Notes under the pieces: generated by a model | What the model saw: only the letters and a program-made list of their open reading frames with translations | Told to the model about the DNA's origin: nothing | The model's database searches: none | Position numbers and translations under genes: made by a program | Shown here: positions 9,101 through 17,918 of the stretch, in pieces | Layout of the letters: the number at the start of each line of letters is the position of its first letter | Position numbering within the stretch: the stretch's first letter is position 1 | DNA from: Flavobacteriales bacterium | GTDB taxonomy: Bacteria > Bacteroidota > Bacteroidia > Flavobacteriales_C > GCA-002722245 | Length of the DNA stretch: 54,911 bases | Direction: 5' to 3' | Assembly: GCA_029251005.1 (NCBI GenBank) | Contig: JAQXEE010000130.1 | Location: 67,328 to 122,238 of the forward strand

Positions 9101-10774
9101 ATGTCGGAATTAAATAAGCACAGTAAAACAGTTACTCAGGATCCAACTCAACCAGCTTCACAAGCTATGTTATATGGAGTAGGATTAACGGATGATGATA
9201 TGAATAAAGCGCAAGTTGGTATTGCTTCTACAGGTTGGGAAGGAAATACATGTAACATGCACTTAAACGGTTTTGCAACAGATATTAAAGCAAGTGTAAA
9301 CGCTTCTGATTTAGTGGGATTAATATTTCATACAATTGGTGTTTCTGATGGGATTTCAAATGGAACAACAGGTATGAAATTTTCATTAGTATCAAGAGAT
9401 ATTATTGCAGATTCGATAGAAACTGTAATGAGTGCTCAGTTTTATGATGCATTGGTTACTGTTGTAGGTTGTGATAAAAACATGCCTGGAGCAATGATGG
9501 CGATTGGAAGATTAAATCGTCCGTCTATCCTTGTTTATGGGGGTACTATTAGTGCTGGTAATTATTGTGGTAAAAAATTAAACATCGTATCTGCTTTTGA
9601 GGCTTTAGGTCAAAAAGCACAAGGAGAGATTAATGATGAAGAATATAAAGGAATAATTAAAAACTCTTGTCCAGGAGCAGGAGCTTGTGGAGGTATGTAT
9701 ACAGCAAACACAATGTCTTCAGCAATTGAAGCGTTAGGGATGTCAATGCCTTACTCTTCATCTAACCCTGCTAATTCACCTGAAAAGGAAAAAGAATTAA
9801 CAGAAGTTGGACCTGCAATTAGAAACTTGATGGAAAAAAATATCCTTCCAAGAGACATCATGACTCGTAAAGCATTTGATAATGCATTAAGAGTTATTAT
9901 AGCTTTAGGAGGATCAACAAATGCGACAATGCATTTAATCGCAATGGCTGATGCTGTTGATGTTGAGTTAACATTGGATGACATTCAAGCAATGAGTGAC
10001 ATCACCCCATTCTTGGCAGATTTAAAACCTTCAGGAAAATACTTAATGGAAGATCTTCACGCAGTTGGTGGTGTACCAGCGGTAATGAAGTATTTGTTAG
10101 AGAAAGGATTGTTACATGGAGATTGTATGACAGTAACAGGAGAAACTTTAGCTGAGAATTTAGCGAAGGTTCCAAGTTTAACTGAAGGACAAGATTTATT
10201 ACGTGAGATTGAAAATCCAATTAAGCCAGAAGGTCATTTACAAATCCTTTATGGAAATATAGCAACTGAAGGATCTGTAGCTAAAATTACAGGTAAAGAA
10301 GGAACTAAGTTTGTTGGACCAGCGGTTGTATTTAACGATGAGTTTGCTGCAATTGATGGAATACTTGACGGAACGGTAAAGAAAGGTAACGTAATCGTTA
10401 TTCGTTTTGAAGGACCAAAAGGCGGACCAGGGATGCCGGAAATGTTAAAACCAACTTCTGCTGTTATGGGAGCTGGATTAGGAAAAGATGTTGCTTTAAT
10501 TACTGATGGTAGATTCTCTGGAGGATCACACGGTTTTGTTGTAGGTCACGTTTCTCCTGAAGCTCAATTAGGTGGTGTTATCGGGTTGATTAACGATGGT
10601 GATATTATTACTGTTGATGCTGAAGAAAATGTACTTAATGTCGATCTTACCGTAGAAGAATTAGAACAGAGAAGAAAATTATGGAAGCCGAAAGAAATTC
10701 CAAAAAGAGGGATTTTAGGGAAATATGCTCGACAAGTTGGGAGTGCATCTCAAGGATGTTTAACTGATAAATAA
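9101..10774 (+). CDS. ilvD: Dihydroxy-acid dehydratase
   Basis: It dehydrates 2,3-dihydroxy-3-methylbutanoate/pentanoate to the 2-oxo acids in valine, isoleucine and leucine synthesis, in the cytoplasm. Its 557 residues are normal for the IlvD/Edd family. The three iron-sulfur cysteines are visible: Cys51 in EGNTCNMHL, Cys124 in VGCDKNMPG and Cys196 in [15 protein letters not shown]. The C-terminal substrate site [19 protein letters not shown] is intact. It is followed by ilvB-ilvN on the same strand after a 285-bp spacer that carries its own regulatory elements. The ilv genes here may therefore be expressed from two promoters. Confidence 0.97.
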   Translation: MSELNKHSKTVTQDPTQPASQAMLYGVGLTDDDMNKAQVGIASTGWEGNTCNMHLNGFATDIKASVNASDLVGLIFHTIGVSDGISNGTTGMKFSLVSRDIIADSIETVMSAQFYDALVTVVGCDKNMPGAMMAIGRLNRPSILVYGGTISAGNYCGKKLNIVSAFEALGQKAQGEINDEEYKGIIKNSCPGAGACGGMYTANTMSSAIEALGMSMPYSSSNPANSPEKEKELTEVGPAIRNLMEKNILPRDIMTRKAFDNALRVIIALGGSTNATMHLIAMADAVDVELTLDDIQAMSDITPFLADLKPSGKYLMEDLHAVGGVPAVMKYLLEKGLLHGDCMTVTGETLAENLAKVPSLTEGQDLLREIENPIKPEGHLQILYGNIATEGSVAKITGKEGTKFVGPAVVFNDEFAAIDGILDGTVKKGNVIVIRFEGPKGGPGMPEMLKPTSAVMGAGLGKDVALITDGRFSGGSHGFVVGHVSPEAQLGGVIGLINDGDIITVDAEENVLNVDLTVEELEQRRKLWKPKEIPKRGILGKYARQVGSASQGCLTDK

Positions 10775-10860
10775 GGTTTGGCAGAGTATCTTTTTGTGGT
10801 TTAAGAAACTATAAATCAATCTGTTAAGACCTTGTTTTGTGGTTTGAACCTCGGAGGGTA

Positions 10861-10900
10861 TTTTAAATAATTCAAAATCTGAATTTAGAATTATTTAAAA
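10861..10900. repeat. 13-bp inverted repeat upstream of the ilvB leader
   Basis: TTTTAAATAATTC (10861-10873) and GAATTATTTAAAA (10888-10900) are perfect inverted copies separated by 14 nt. It is AT-only apart from one C/G pair and has no T-run, so a protein-binding dyad or an upstream DNA element is more likely than a terminator. Function is inferred only. Confidence 0.5.
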
Positions 10901-10914
10901 CATCAATATCTTTA
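10884..10914 (+). promoter_or_regulatory. Candidate ilvB leader promoter
   Basis: TTTA (10884-10887), exactly 19 nt, then TATCTTTA (10907-10914). Compared with the Bacteroidetes TTTG-N19-TAnnTTTG pattern, the spacing is ideal but each box has G replaced by A. The right arm of the inverted repeat lies inside the spacer. It would start transcription at or very near the leader ATG. Confidence 0.35.
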
Positions 10915-10919
10915 TATAA

Positions 10920-10979
10920 ATGAGACATTTAAAAGTAATATCAGTCGAGCTTGTTCTAAGATCATTATTTGGTTTTTAA
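10920..10979 (+). CDS. Candidate ilvB leader peptide (attenuator)
   Basis: A 19-codon ORF encodes MRHLKVISVELVLRSLFGF. Eight of its 19 residues are Leu, Val or Ile, clustered at positions 4-16. It sits 80 bp before ilvB and is followed by a strong hairpin with a T-run just before the structural gene, which is the layout of amino-acid attenuators. The last codons (GGT TTT TAA) can pair with the left arm of that hairpin, giving a possible antiterminator. No Shine-Dalgarno sequence is seen, as is usual for this phylum. It is inferred from position and composition; chance cannot be excluded for so short an ORF. Confidence 0.45.
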   Translation: MRHLKVISVELVLRSLFGF

Positions 10980-11010
10980 GTCCGAGATTTGCTTTGAAAT
11001 AAATAAAACT

Positions 11011-11047
11011 AAAAGCCTTTCTCACATAGTAAGAAAGGCTTTTTTTT
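11011..11047 (+). terminator. Terminator / candidate attenuator in front of ilvB
   Basis: AAAAGCCTTTCT (11011-11022) and AGAAAGGCTTTT (11032-11043) form a perfect 12-bp stem with a 9-nt loop, and eight Ts span 11040-11047. The ilvB ATG follows only 12 bp later, leaving no room for another promoter. Transcripts must therefore read through it to express ilvB. GGTTTTTA (10971-10978) can form 8 pairs (one G-U) with TAAAAGCC (11010-11017), which would disrupt the terminator. Confidence 0.75.
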
Positions 11048-11059
11048 AATCGGATTAAA

Positions 11060-12763
11060 ATGGAAAAAACAATTAAGAAAGTTACTGGTGCAGAGGCCGT
11101 AGTTTTAAGTTTGTTGGAAGAAGGGGTAGAGAAAGTTTTTGGTTATCCAGGAGGAGCAATTATGCCTGTTTACGATGAGTTTTATAAATATCGAGATCGA
11201 ATTAAGCATATACTAGTACGCCACGAACAAGGCGCAACGCACGCTGCTCAAGGTGAAGCAAGAGTTAAAAATAAAACAGGTGTTGCAATAGCAACTTCAG
11301 GCCCTGGTGCAACTAATTTAATTACAGGTATTGCCGATGCACAAATCGATAGTACACCAATGGTGTGTATCACAGGGCAGGTTCCATCTCACCTTTTAGG
11401 AACCGATGCATTCCAAGAAACTGATATTATTGGCATTTCTTCACCGGTTGTTAAATGGAGTTTTCAAGTTACTAAGGCAGAGGAGATTCCTTGGGCGATA
11501 GCGAAGGCGTTTTACATCGCAAACTCAGGAAGGCCTGGTCCTGTTTTAATTGATATTACAAAAGATGCTCAGTTTTCAGAGTTTGACTTTGAGTACAAAA
11601 AGTGTGATTTTGTAAGGTCTTATAACCCAACTGTTGAGGTAAGTTTAGATCAGGTTAAAGATGCTGCGCAAGCCATTAATAGCGCTAAAAAGCCAATGAT
11701 GATCGTTGGTCATGGTGTATTATTGGGAGATGCACAAAAAGAAGTTTTAAAAGTTGTAGAAAAAGCAAAAATTCCTGTTGTAAATACATGGCTAGGAGCT
11801 TCTGCTTTTCCAACTCAGCATGAACTTTTTAAAGGAATGGTAGGGATGCACGGTTCGTATGCACCTAATCTTTTAACAAATGAATGTGATGTTTTAATTG
11901 CCGTAGGTATGCGTTTTGATGATCGTGTTACTGGTGATTTAAGTAGATATGCCTCTCAGGCAAAAGTTGTTCATTTCGAACTTGATTTTTCTGAAATAAA
12001 TAAGAATGTAAAAGCTGATTATCCGGTTTTAGGAAATTGTAAAGAATCTTTAATAGCTCTTGATCCAATGATCATAGAGTCGGATGGTAGAGATGAATGG
12101 TTTTCAAGATGGGATGAGTTAGAACAAAAAGAAGACGAAATAGTTGTTCAGCCTGACGTCAATCCAGCGGAGGGTTCTATTAGAATGGCTGAGGTTGTTA
12201 GGCGTTTGAGTGAAATAACAGAAGGGCAAGCTATTATTGTTACTGATGTGGGTCAGCACCAAATGATTACCGCGCGTTATTACCAGTTTATGGATACCAA
12301 TACGAACGTAACTTCTGGAGGATTAGGAACAATGGGGTTTGGCTTACCAGCAGCAATAGGTGCTAAGGTTGCCCGTCCAGAAAAAGAGGTTGTTGCTATT
12401 ATTGGTGATGGTGGTTTTCAAATGACGCTTCAAGAACTGGGGGTTATTATGCAGGAAAAAATCCCGGTAAAAATCTTAATTCTTAACAATGAATTTTTAG
12501 GAATGGTGCGGCAGTGGCAACAGTTGTTTTTCGATAAGAGATATGCTGAAACTGTTATTGAAAGTCCAAGTTTTGTGAAGTTAGCAGATGCTTACGGTAT
12601 AAAAGGGAAATCAATTTCTGAAAGAGGCGATTTAATGGGCGCTTTAACAGAAATGTTAGATTCTAAAGAATCTTTTTTATTGGAGGTGATGGTTGAAAAG
12701 GAGGGGAATGTATTTCCAATGGTTCCAGCTGGGGCTAGTGTTGCTGAGTGTAGATTAAAATAA
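11060..12763 (+). CDS. ilvB: Acetolactate synthase, large (catalytic) subunit
   Basis: This thiamine-diphosphate enzyme condenses two pyruvates, or pyruvate plus 2-oxobutyrate, at the first common step of valine and isoleucine synthesis. It has 567 residues with the standard three-domain order. The catalytic Glu56 is in LVRHEQGATHAAQG, FAD-domain segments lie mid-protein (VGMRFDDRVTGD), and the thiamine-diphosphate/Mg motif is IGDGGFQMTLQEL followed by ILNNEFLGMVRQWQ. Its small subunit follows after 21 bp. The gene starts just after a terminator-like hairpin that probably controls it. No ilvC, ilvA or leu genes follow here, unlike many relatives. Confidence 0.96.
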   Translation: MEKTIKKVTGAEAVVLSLLEEGVEKVFGYPGGAIMPVYDEFYKYRDRIKHILVRHEQGATHAAQGEARVKNKTGVAIATSGPGATNLITGIADAQIDSTPMVCITGQVPSHLLGTDAFQETDIIGISSPVVKWSFQVTKAEEIPWAIAKAFYIANSGRPGPVLIDITKDAQFSEFDFEYKKCDFVRSYNPTVEVSLDQVKDAAQAINSAKKPMMIVGHGVLLGDAQKEVLKVVEKAKIPVVNTWLGASAFPTQHELFKGMVGMHGSYAPNLLTNECDVLIAVGMRFDDRVTGDLSRYASQAKVVHFELDFSEINKNVKADYPVLGNCKESLIALDPMIIESDGRDEWFSRWDELEQKEDEIVVQPDVNPAEGSIRMAEVVRRLSEITEGQAIIVTDVGQHQMITARYYQFMDTNTNVTSGGLGTMGFGLPAAIGAKVARPEKEVVAIIGDGGFQMTLQELGVIMQEKIPVKILILNNEFLGMVRQWQQLFFDKRYAETVIESPSFVKLADAYGIKGKSISERGDLMGALTEMLDSKESFLLEVMVEKEGNVFPMVPAGASVAECRLK

Positions 12764-12784
12764 TTAAGATTAAAGTTCAAAAAG

Positions 12785-13345
12785 ATGAGCGCAGATAATA
12801 TTGAAAGATTTACGATCTCTGTTTATGCTGAAAACCACATTGGTTTAGCAGGAAGATTAATGCAGATCTTTACAAGGCGAAAGATAAATATTGATAGTTT
12901 AACAACTTCGGAAAGTGAAATCGAGGGCATTTATCGTTTTACAATTGTAATCCATGTAACTGAAGACCAAGTGGTTAAGGTTGTTAATCAAATAAAGAAA
13001 ATTGTGGATGTAATGACTGCGTTTTTCTTTAGCGAAGATGAAATCGTATATCAAGAAATCGCGTTATATAAAATCAAATCTTCAACACTTTTAGGAAGTA
13101 ATGTTGAAATGGTTGTTCGTAAAAATGCAGCAAGAATTCTTTATGTTGATCAAGAATTTACAGTAATTGAAAAGACAGGTCACAAAGAAGAAACACAAGA
13201 GCTTTTTGATAAGTTAAAACCTTTCGGGATTTTAGAGTTTGTACGTTCGGGTAGAGTAGCAATTGCTCGTCCAATGCCAAACCTTCACTCTTGGTTAGAA
13301 GAAGTTGGTTTAACGGATAAGTTTTTGGTGAATCCTAAAAAGTAA
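12785..13345 (+). CDS. ilvN: Acetolactate synthase, small (regulatory) subunit
   Basis: The 186-residue regulatory partner of IlvB. The N-terminal ACT domain (residues about 7-80) begins TISVYAENHIGLAGRLMQIF and contains the NIDSLTTSESEIEGIYRFTI segment typical of IlvN/IlvH. This domain binds valine and confers feedback inhibition in characterised enzymes. The C-terminal half matches the ALS_ss_C type, ending in SGRVAIARP. It is co-transcribed with ilvB and ends before a clear terminator. IlvN versus IlvH cannot be separated by sequence alone; the single copy makes the name conventional. Confidence 0.94.
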   Translation: MSADNIERFTISVYAENHIGLAGRLMQIFTRRKINIDSLTTSESEIEGIYRFTIVIHVTEDQVVKVVNQIKKIVDVMTAFFFSEDEIVYQEIALYKIKSSTLLGSNVEMVVRKNAARILYVDQEFTVIEKTGHKEETQELFDKLKPFGILEFVRSGRVAIARPMPNLHSWLEEVGLTDKFLVNPKK

Positions 13346-13365
13346 ATTTATTAAAGTATTAAGTG

Positions 13366-13396
13366 AAAGGGACAGATTTATTCGTCCCTTTTTTTG
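13366..13396 (+). terminator. ilvBN intrinsic terminator
   Basis: AAAGGGAC / GTCCCTTT stem with a 10-nt loop followed by a T-run, 20 bp after the ilvN stop. Confidence 0.9.
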
Positions 13397-13743
13397 TGTC
13401 CTACTTTTTGCTTCTTTAAAGAAGAGACTTTATATCAATTAATATATAAACTTAAATCTTTCTCAATTGAAATGTAAGATCTTTTTTCGTTTTAGTTTTG
13501 TGGAATTTTAAAATGATTTTGATTTTTGATTGAAGTATTAATCGGCTAATTTAAATTTTTCGTTTGATTCGTTATTTACGAATCATTGTATGTTTGAGTG
13601 TTTCTTAAAAATGAGGAAATCAATATTAATATGAGAACTAATTTGTAAGCTTTCAAAAAGTGAATAAGGTTTTCCAAAGGAAGTTGTTATTAAGAATGAA
13701 AAAATACTGATAAATCTCCTTAAGCTTTAACTATTTTAACAGC
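13397..13743. other. AT-rich intergenic region, no gene seen
   Basis: About 350 bp with no convincing ORF or RNA gene. One small inverted repeat, GATTCGT-tattt-ACGAATC, lies at 13566-13584 and could be a regulator site for the downstream gene. No good TAnnTTTG box was found. Confidence 0.5.
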
Positions 13744-15042
13744 ATGGCTCTTAATTATGTGTTTATCGGTTTTTTTGGGATAGCGTTCGTGATGGCGTTG
13801 TATCAATATTTTGCAAACGATGTAGATATATTTTCAGCTTTAGTTCAAAGAACGTTTCATGATGCTGAATTAGGCGCCGAAATTTGTATTGGATTTATTG
13901 GTGTATTTACACTTTGGATGGGGATTATGAAAATTGGCGAACACGGTGGAGCTATTCGAATTTTATCACGATTGGTAGCTCCTTTTTTCAATAGAATATT
14001 TCCTGAGTTACCAAAGAATCACCCTGTATTTGGTAGTATGATTATGAACTTTAGTGCCAATATGTTAGGGTTAGATAATGCTGCAACTCCAATGGGTTTA
14101 AAGGCAATTAAAGAATTACAAGAATTAAATCCCGAAAAAGAAACGGCGAGTAATGCGCAAATTATGTTTCTGGTTTTGAATACTTCTGGATTGACGTTGA
14201 TACCTATTTCTATTTTAGCTTTACGTTTTAAAAAGCTGTCGGCGAATGCAAGTCTGCCCGAATTCAATGGTATTGCCTTAGCTAGTCAAAGTACTGACGT
14301 TTTCGTGCCAATATTAATTACTACTTTTTTCTCTACATTGGTTGGGATTATAACAGTTTCGATTGTTCAAAAAATCAATTTATTAAAACCTATCGTTGTC
14401 GCTTATTTAGGGACATTGTCTTTAATTGTATCTGGAATAATTTGGCACTTTAGTGATTTACCTCAGGAGGACGTTCAAAGCCAATCTACACTTATTGCTG
14501 GAGTTGTTTTAATGTCCTTCATAGTTGGATTTATTGGTTTAGGTATTAAAAATAAGATAAATGTTTATGATTCATTTTTAGACGGGGCAAAAGAAGGTTT
14601 CTCGTCATCAATTAAGATCATTCCTTATTTGGTTGGGATTTTAGTAGCTATTGGGTTGTTTAGAGAGTGCGGGGCCTTAGACTTATTTTTATCGGGACTT
14701 CGTTGGGTGGTTGGTTTATTAACTAATTCAACAGAATTTGTAGATGCTTTACCTACAGCAATTATGAAACCGTTAAGCGGAGGTGGTGCACGAGCTGCGA
14801 TGCTGGAATCCATGGATGCTTTTCCATTAAAAGAATCGGGAGGCGTCTTAGTAGAATCTTTTCCGTCTTTTTTAAGTGGAGTGTTTCAAGGTTCAACTGA
14901 AACTACCTTTTATGTACTTGCCGTGTATTTTGGATCTGTTGGAATTAAGAACACACGTTATGCTTTGGGTGCTGGTTTATTGGCTGATTTCGCTGGTATA
15001 ATTGCGGCGATTATTATTAGTTATCTTTTTTACGCTTATTGA
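13744..15042 (+). CDS. Fused spore maturation protein SpmA-SpmB (nucleoside-recognition/Gate domains)
   Basis: A 432-residue membrane protein with about ten hydrophobic segments. The first half resembles SpmA: WMGIMKIGEHGG, then NFSANMLGLDNAATPMGLKAI, a hallmark of this family. The second half resembles SpmB: IIPYLVGILVAIGLFRECGALD, then KPLSGGGARAAMLESM and SFLSGVFQGSTETTFYVLAVYFGSVG. In Bacillus the two are separate proteins involved in spore core dehydration; in Bacteroidetes, which do not form spores, they are commonly fused and their role is unknown. The related Gate domain of nucleoside transporters suggests solute or ion movement. The gene is monocistronic, and convergent ruvC follows. 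Confidence 0.88.
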   Translation: MALNYVFIGFFGIAFVMALYQYFANDVDIFSALVQRTFHDAELGAEICIGFIGVFTLWMGIMKIGEHGGAIRILSRLVAPFFNRIFPELPKNHPVFGSMIMNFSANMLGLDNAATPMGLKAIKELQELNPEKETASNAQIMFLVLNTSGLTLIPISILALRFKKLSANASLPEFNGIALASQSTDVFVPILITTFFSTLVGIITVSIVQKINLLKPIVVAYLGTLSLIVSGIIWHFSDLPQEDVQSQSTLIAGVVLMSFIVGFIGLGIKNKINVYDSFLDGAKEGFSSSIKIIPYLVGILVAIGLFRECGALDLFLSGLRWVVGLLTNSTEFVDALPTAIMKPLSGGGARAAMLESMDAFPLKESGGVLVESFPSFLSGVFQGSTETTFYVLAVYFGSVGIKNTRYALGAGLLADFAGIIAAIIISYLFYAY

Positions 15043-15197
15043 AGGATGAACCCGAAAACCATTCTGGAGAGTTTTCAAAGTATTTACCTGCAGGCGCTCG
15101 TATATTAGTGATTATGGTAAGTTTTACTCACTCAAGCACTCAAATTAACATTCATCCAGCTTGATCACTTCTGATTTCTCTGATTACATTCAAATAA

Positions 15198-15749
15198 TCA
15201 AGTTTTAAGTTTATTAGGGTTGTTTTTTAAAAAGGAATCCCAACCAGAATACTTTTTTCCACCAGTAGGAGAGTTTGATTGATAATGATGACAAACAGCT
15301 GTTGCCAGTGCATCAGTTGCATCTAGTGGTTCGGGAAGGTTCTTAATTTTAAGAATATGAACAAGCATACTGGCTACTTGTTCTTTACTCGAAGTTCCTT
15401 TTCCAGTGATGCTCATTTTTATTTTTTTAGGCGCGTATTCTTCAAAAGGAATGCTTCGAGAGAGCGCTGCGGCGATAGCCACACCTTGTGCTTTTCCCAA
15501 CTTCAACATCGATTGAACATTTTCTCCAAAAAACTGAGCTTCAATGGCTAGCTCATCCGGAAGGAATTGATCAATTAAATTAATCATGTGATCAAAAATC
15601 ATTTTCAGTCGGACACCAAGATCTTTTTCTTTTTTCATGGATAAAACTCCGGCATCCAAAAGCTCTATCTTAGAGCCAGTTACCTTAATAATTCCATATC
15701 CCATCACGTTTGTTCCGGGGTCAACTCCTAAAATGATTTTTTCCTTCAC
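15198..15749 (-). CDS. ruvC: Holliday junction endonuclease RuvC
   Basis: It cuts Holliday junctions symmetrically together with RuvAB at the end of recombination repair. The four acidic catalytic residues are present, numbered from the GTG start: Asp10 (LGVDPGTNVMGYG), Glu70 (LAIEAQFFG), and Asp143 and Asp146 (LDATDALATAV). The frame is open back to a TTG at 15803, but that would overlap the divergent gene and add 18 unlikely residues. The GTG at 15749 (a TTG is directly before it) gives 183 residues, close to family length. It is divergent from the flippase-like gene, with only 36 bp between starts. ruvA and ruvB are not in the window. Confidence 0.92.
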   Translation of the reverse strand: MKEKIILGVDPGTNVMGYGIIKVTGSKIELLDAGVLSMKKEKDLGVRLKMIFDHMINLIDQFLPDELAIEAQFFGENVQSMLKLGKAQGVAIAAALSRSIPFEEYAPKKIKMSITGKGTSSKEQVASMLVHILKIKNLPEPLDATDALATAVCHHYQSNSPTGGKKYSGWDSFLKNNPNKLKT

Positions 15750-15785
15750 CAAAATCTTACTTTCTTTACGTCCTACTAGAAGAGT

Positions 15786-16793
15786 TTGAGTAAAAATAAG
15801 CAAATAAAGACGATCATTAATGTGGTTTTAAAAATCACCATATCCGGAGGGTCTATAATTTATCTTGTTTATTTACTTGGTTTCGAAAAAGTAGAGTTGA
15901 TCGGTCAGGTCGAAAGCTTCTTTTCCAGTCATCCTATTTCAATTCCCAAATTAGTTTTATTAATCGTGTTGATGTTCGTAAATTGGGGCGCAGAAGTTTA
16001 TAAATGGAAGCTATTGCTACAGGATATGTTTCCTGTAACCAATCGATTAGCTATAAAAAGCACACTTGCGGGCGTTGCAACATCGGTTTTTACACCTTAT
16101 AGGGTTGGAGGTTATTTTGGAAAAGTAGCACTTTTAAGCTTTCGTTATCGTGCAAAAGGTATTTTATATCAAGTTTACAATGCGATGGCTTTATTTCTAG
16201 TGAATTTCTTTTTTGGTTTATTTTTTCTTGGTTTGTTGGGTTTAGGATCAAAGCAAGAAATCATAGGATTACCACCTGATGTATTTGGAATGATTGCGCT
16301 TATTGGTAGTGTATTAATCATTGTAATCGCTGGTTTGTATGTAAATGTAAATTCGGTGACTGTTCTTTTTGGAAAAATACCTTTTACAAATAAATGGCTG
16401 AAAGCTTGGAAGGTATTGGAAGGGGAAACTTATAAAAAGACTGCTTTAACTGTCTTATCTGTTAGTGTTTTAAGATACCTTGTAATAACCTATCAATACC
16501 TTTTAGCATTTGACATTTTTGGAATAAACGCTGAGCCTTTAACTATTTATTTTGCCTCAGGAGCATTGTTCTTTTTATTTCAGTTTGTTCCTGTTTTTAA
16601 TGCCGTTGAATTAGGATTAACACGAACGGCCATGTTTACAGTAATACTTACCACATTTGGAATCGTAAACGAAATCACTCCAGATTTAACATTAGCTATA
16701 ACTACAGCCTCTTTTTTAATATGGTTGGTTAATTTAGCAATACCTTCTATTGTTGGAAGTTTGTTTTTGAGTCAAGTTAAAGTGCTAAAATAA
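15786..16793 (+). CDS. Flippase-like / lysylphosphatidylglycerol synthase membrane-domain protein
   Basis: A 335-residue polytopic protein with about eight membrane segments, matching the UPF0104/LPG_synthase_TM fold. The motif TPYRVGGYFGKVALL after the third helix corresponds to the family's conserved TP.R.GE segment, and NAVELGLTRTAM is typical of the C-terminal part. Members act as lipid flippases or, with an extra domain, as aminoacyl-phosphatidylglycerol synthases; that extra domain is absent here. The start is TTG at 15786, since no ATG occurs before the first helix. It is followed after 2 bp by a GT2 glycosyltransferase, so the pair may make and move a glycolipid or polyprenyl-linked sugar. 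The substrate is not deducible. Confidence 0.78.
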   Translation: MSKNKQIKTIINVVLKITISGGSIIYLVYLLGFEKVELIGQVESFFSSHPISIPKLVLLIVLMFVNWGAEVYKWKLLLQDMFPVTNRLAIKSTLAGVATSVFTPYRVGGYFGKVALLSFRYRAKGILYQVYNAMALFLVNFFFGLFFLGLLGLGSKQEIIGLPPDVFGMIALIGSVLIIVIAGLYVNVNSVTVLFGKIPFTNKWLKAWKVLEGETYKKTALTVLSVSVLRYLVITYQYLLAFDIFGINAEPLTIYFASGALFFLFQFVPVFNAVELGLTRTAMFTVILTTFGIVNEITPDLTLAITTASFLIWLVNLAIPSIVGSLFLSQVKVLK

Positions 16794-16795
16794 AA

Positions 16796-17893
16796 ATGAT
16801 TATATCACTACCTATAGTATTGCTTTATGGGATATTCGCAATTAGCGGGTTGTTCTTTGTTTGGGGTAAAAAAAAAGAGACTACAAATGTTAAACTACCT
16901 GTCGGCGTTTCAGTTATAGTAGCTGTGAAAAATGAATCCGAGAATTTGGACAGGTTAATTGACTCAATTTTAAAAAATAAAATTACAATTCCTTATGAAT
17001 TAATTATTGTGGATGATTCAAGTAGTGATGACTCATGGGCTCTTTTAGAAAGGTGGAGATTAAAATCGAGTAAAGTTCATTTTTATAAAAATGAGGGAGC
17101 TGGAAAGAAGTCAGCTATAAAAAAAGCTATTGAGCATTCGAAATATGAAATCATTGTGCAAACTGATGGGGATTGCGAAGTTAGTTCGTTTTGGTTACTT
17201 AGTAATGTAACAAAGTTGATTGATTCTAAAACGAAATTAGTGATTGGTCCAGTTTATCCATTTGCTTTTAAAGGAGCGTTAAATGGTCTTATTCGACTGG
17301 AATGGTTGGCGTTACAGTTTTTAACAGCTTATACTTCTCGTTTAAGTAAACCTTCGATGGTAAACGGTGCAAACATGACTTTTTATAAATCAGACTATTT
17401 AGCATTCGTTAAATCCGGATTGGGGAGTAAATATTCCTCGGGAGATGATCTGTTTTTTTTAAGGTATTTAGCCAAATACAAAGAAGGTTCTGTTTTTAAT
17501 CTTGATGAAAATAGTATTGTAAAAACAGTAATGCCTTCAACTTTATCAGGATTGTTCCAACAGCGAATTCGTTGGGCAACTAAGGCTGGGAAGATAACTA
17601 ATTTCGTTGGACTTGCATTTTCGTTAATTGTTGTTTTGGCAAATTTTTCCTGGATTGGAGCTATTTATGTTACACTTTACGACATCCATTTATTACCTGT
17701 TTTAATTATATCTGTGGGCTGGAAGTTAACAACCGACTTTATAATTTGCTGGAATATGAGTTTATTTTTTAAAGATGGAAATGTATTACGTTATGTGCCT
17801 TTGATGTTTTTTGTTTATCCAGTTTATTTATTGTTTGGATTGGTTTTGTCGTTTAAAAAAACTTATGCTTGGAAAGGTGTTGAGATGAAGTGA
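16796..17893 (+). CDS. Membrane GT2-family glycosyltransferase
   Basis: A 365-residue GT-A glycosyltransferase. One N-terminal membrane helix (residues about 4-22) is followed by the catalytic domain with VSVIVAVKNESENL, the first Asp pair in IIVDDSSSDDSW, the metal-binding QTDGDCEV (Asp124-Gly-Asp126), acceptor-side GDDLF (from residue 216), and QQRIRW (255-260), the Q-x-x-R-W motif of processive enzymes. Two or three C-terminal helices follow. The N-terminus starts 2 bp after the flippase-like gene. Family members make cellulose, hyaluronan, glucosylceramide-like lipids or polyprenyl sugars; Q-x-x-R-W alone does not decide which. The gene pair with a putative flippase favours a lipid-linked product (inference). 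Confidence 0.85.
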   Translation: MIISLPIVLLYGIFAISGLFFVWGKKKETTNVKLPVGVSVIVAVKNESENLDRLIDSILKNKITIPYELIIVDDSSSDDSWALLERWRLKSSKVHFYKNEGAGKKSAIKKAIEHSKYEIIVQTDGDCEVSSFWLLSNVTKLIDSKTKLVIGPVYPFAFKGALNGLIRLEWLALQFLTAYTSRLSKPSMVNGANMTFYKSDYLAFVKSGLGSKYSSGDDLFFLRYLAKYKEGSVFNLDENSIVKTVMPSTLSGLFQQRIRWATKAGKITNFVGLAFSLIVVLANFSWIGAIYVTLYDIHLLPVLIISVGWKLTTDFIICWNMSLFFKDGNVLRYVPLMFFVYPVYLLFGLVLSFKKTYAWKGVEMK

Positions 17894-17918
17894 TTTAGCG
17901 TTTGTTATAGTTGTTTCA

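Noticed and set aside
15750-15803. Extended ruvC N-terminus from a TTG at 15803
   Set aside because: It would overlap the divergent start and add 18 residues before the conserved start of RuvC; GTG at 15749 gives normal length.
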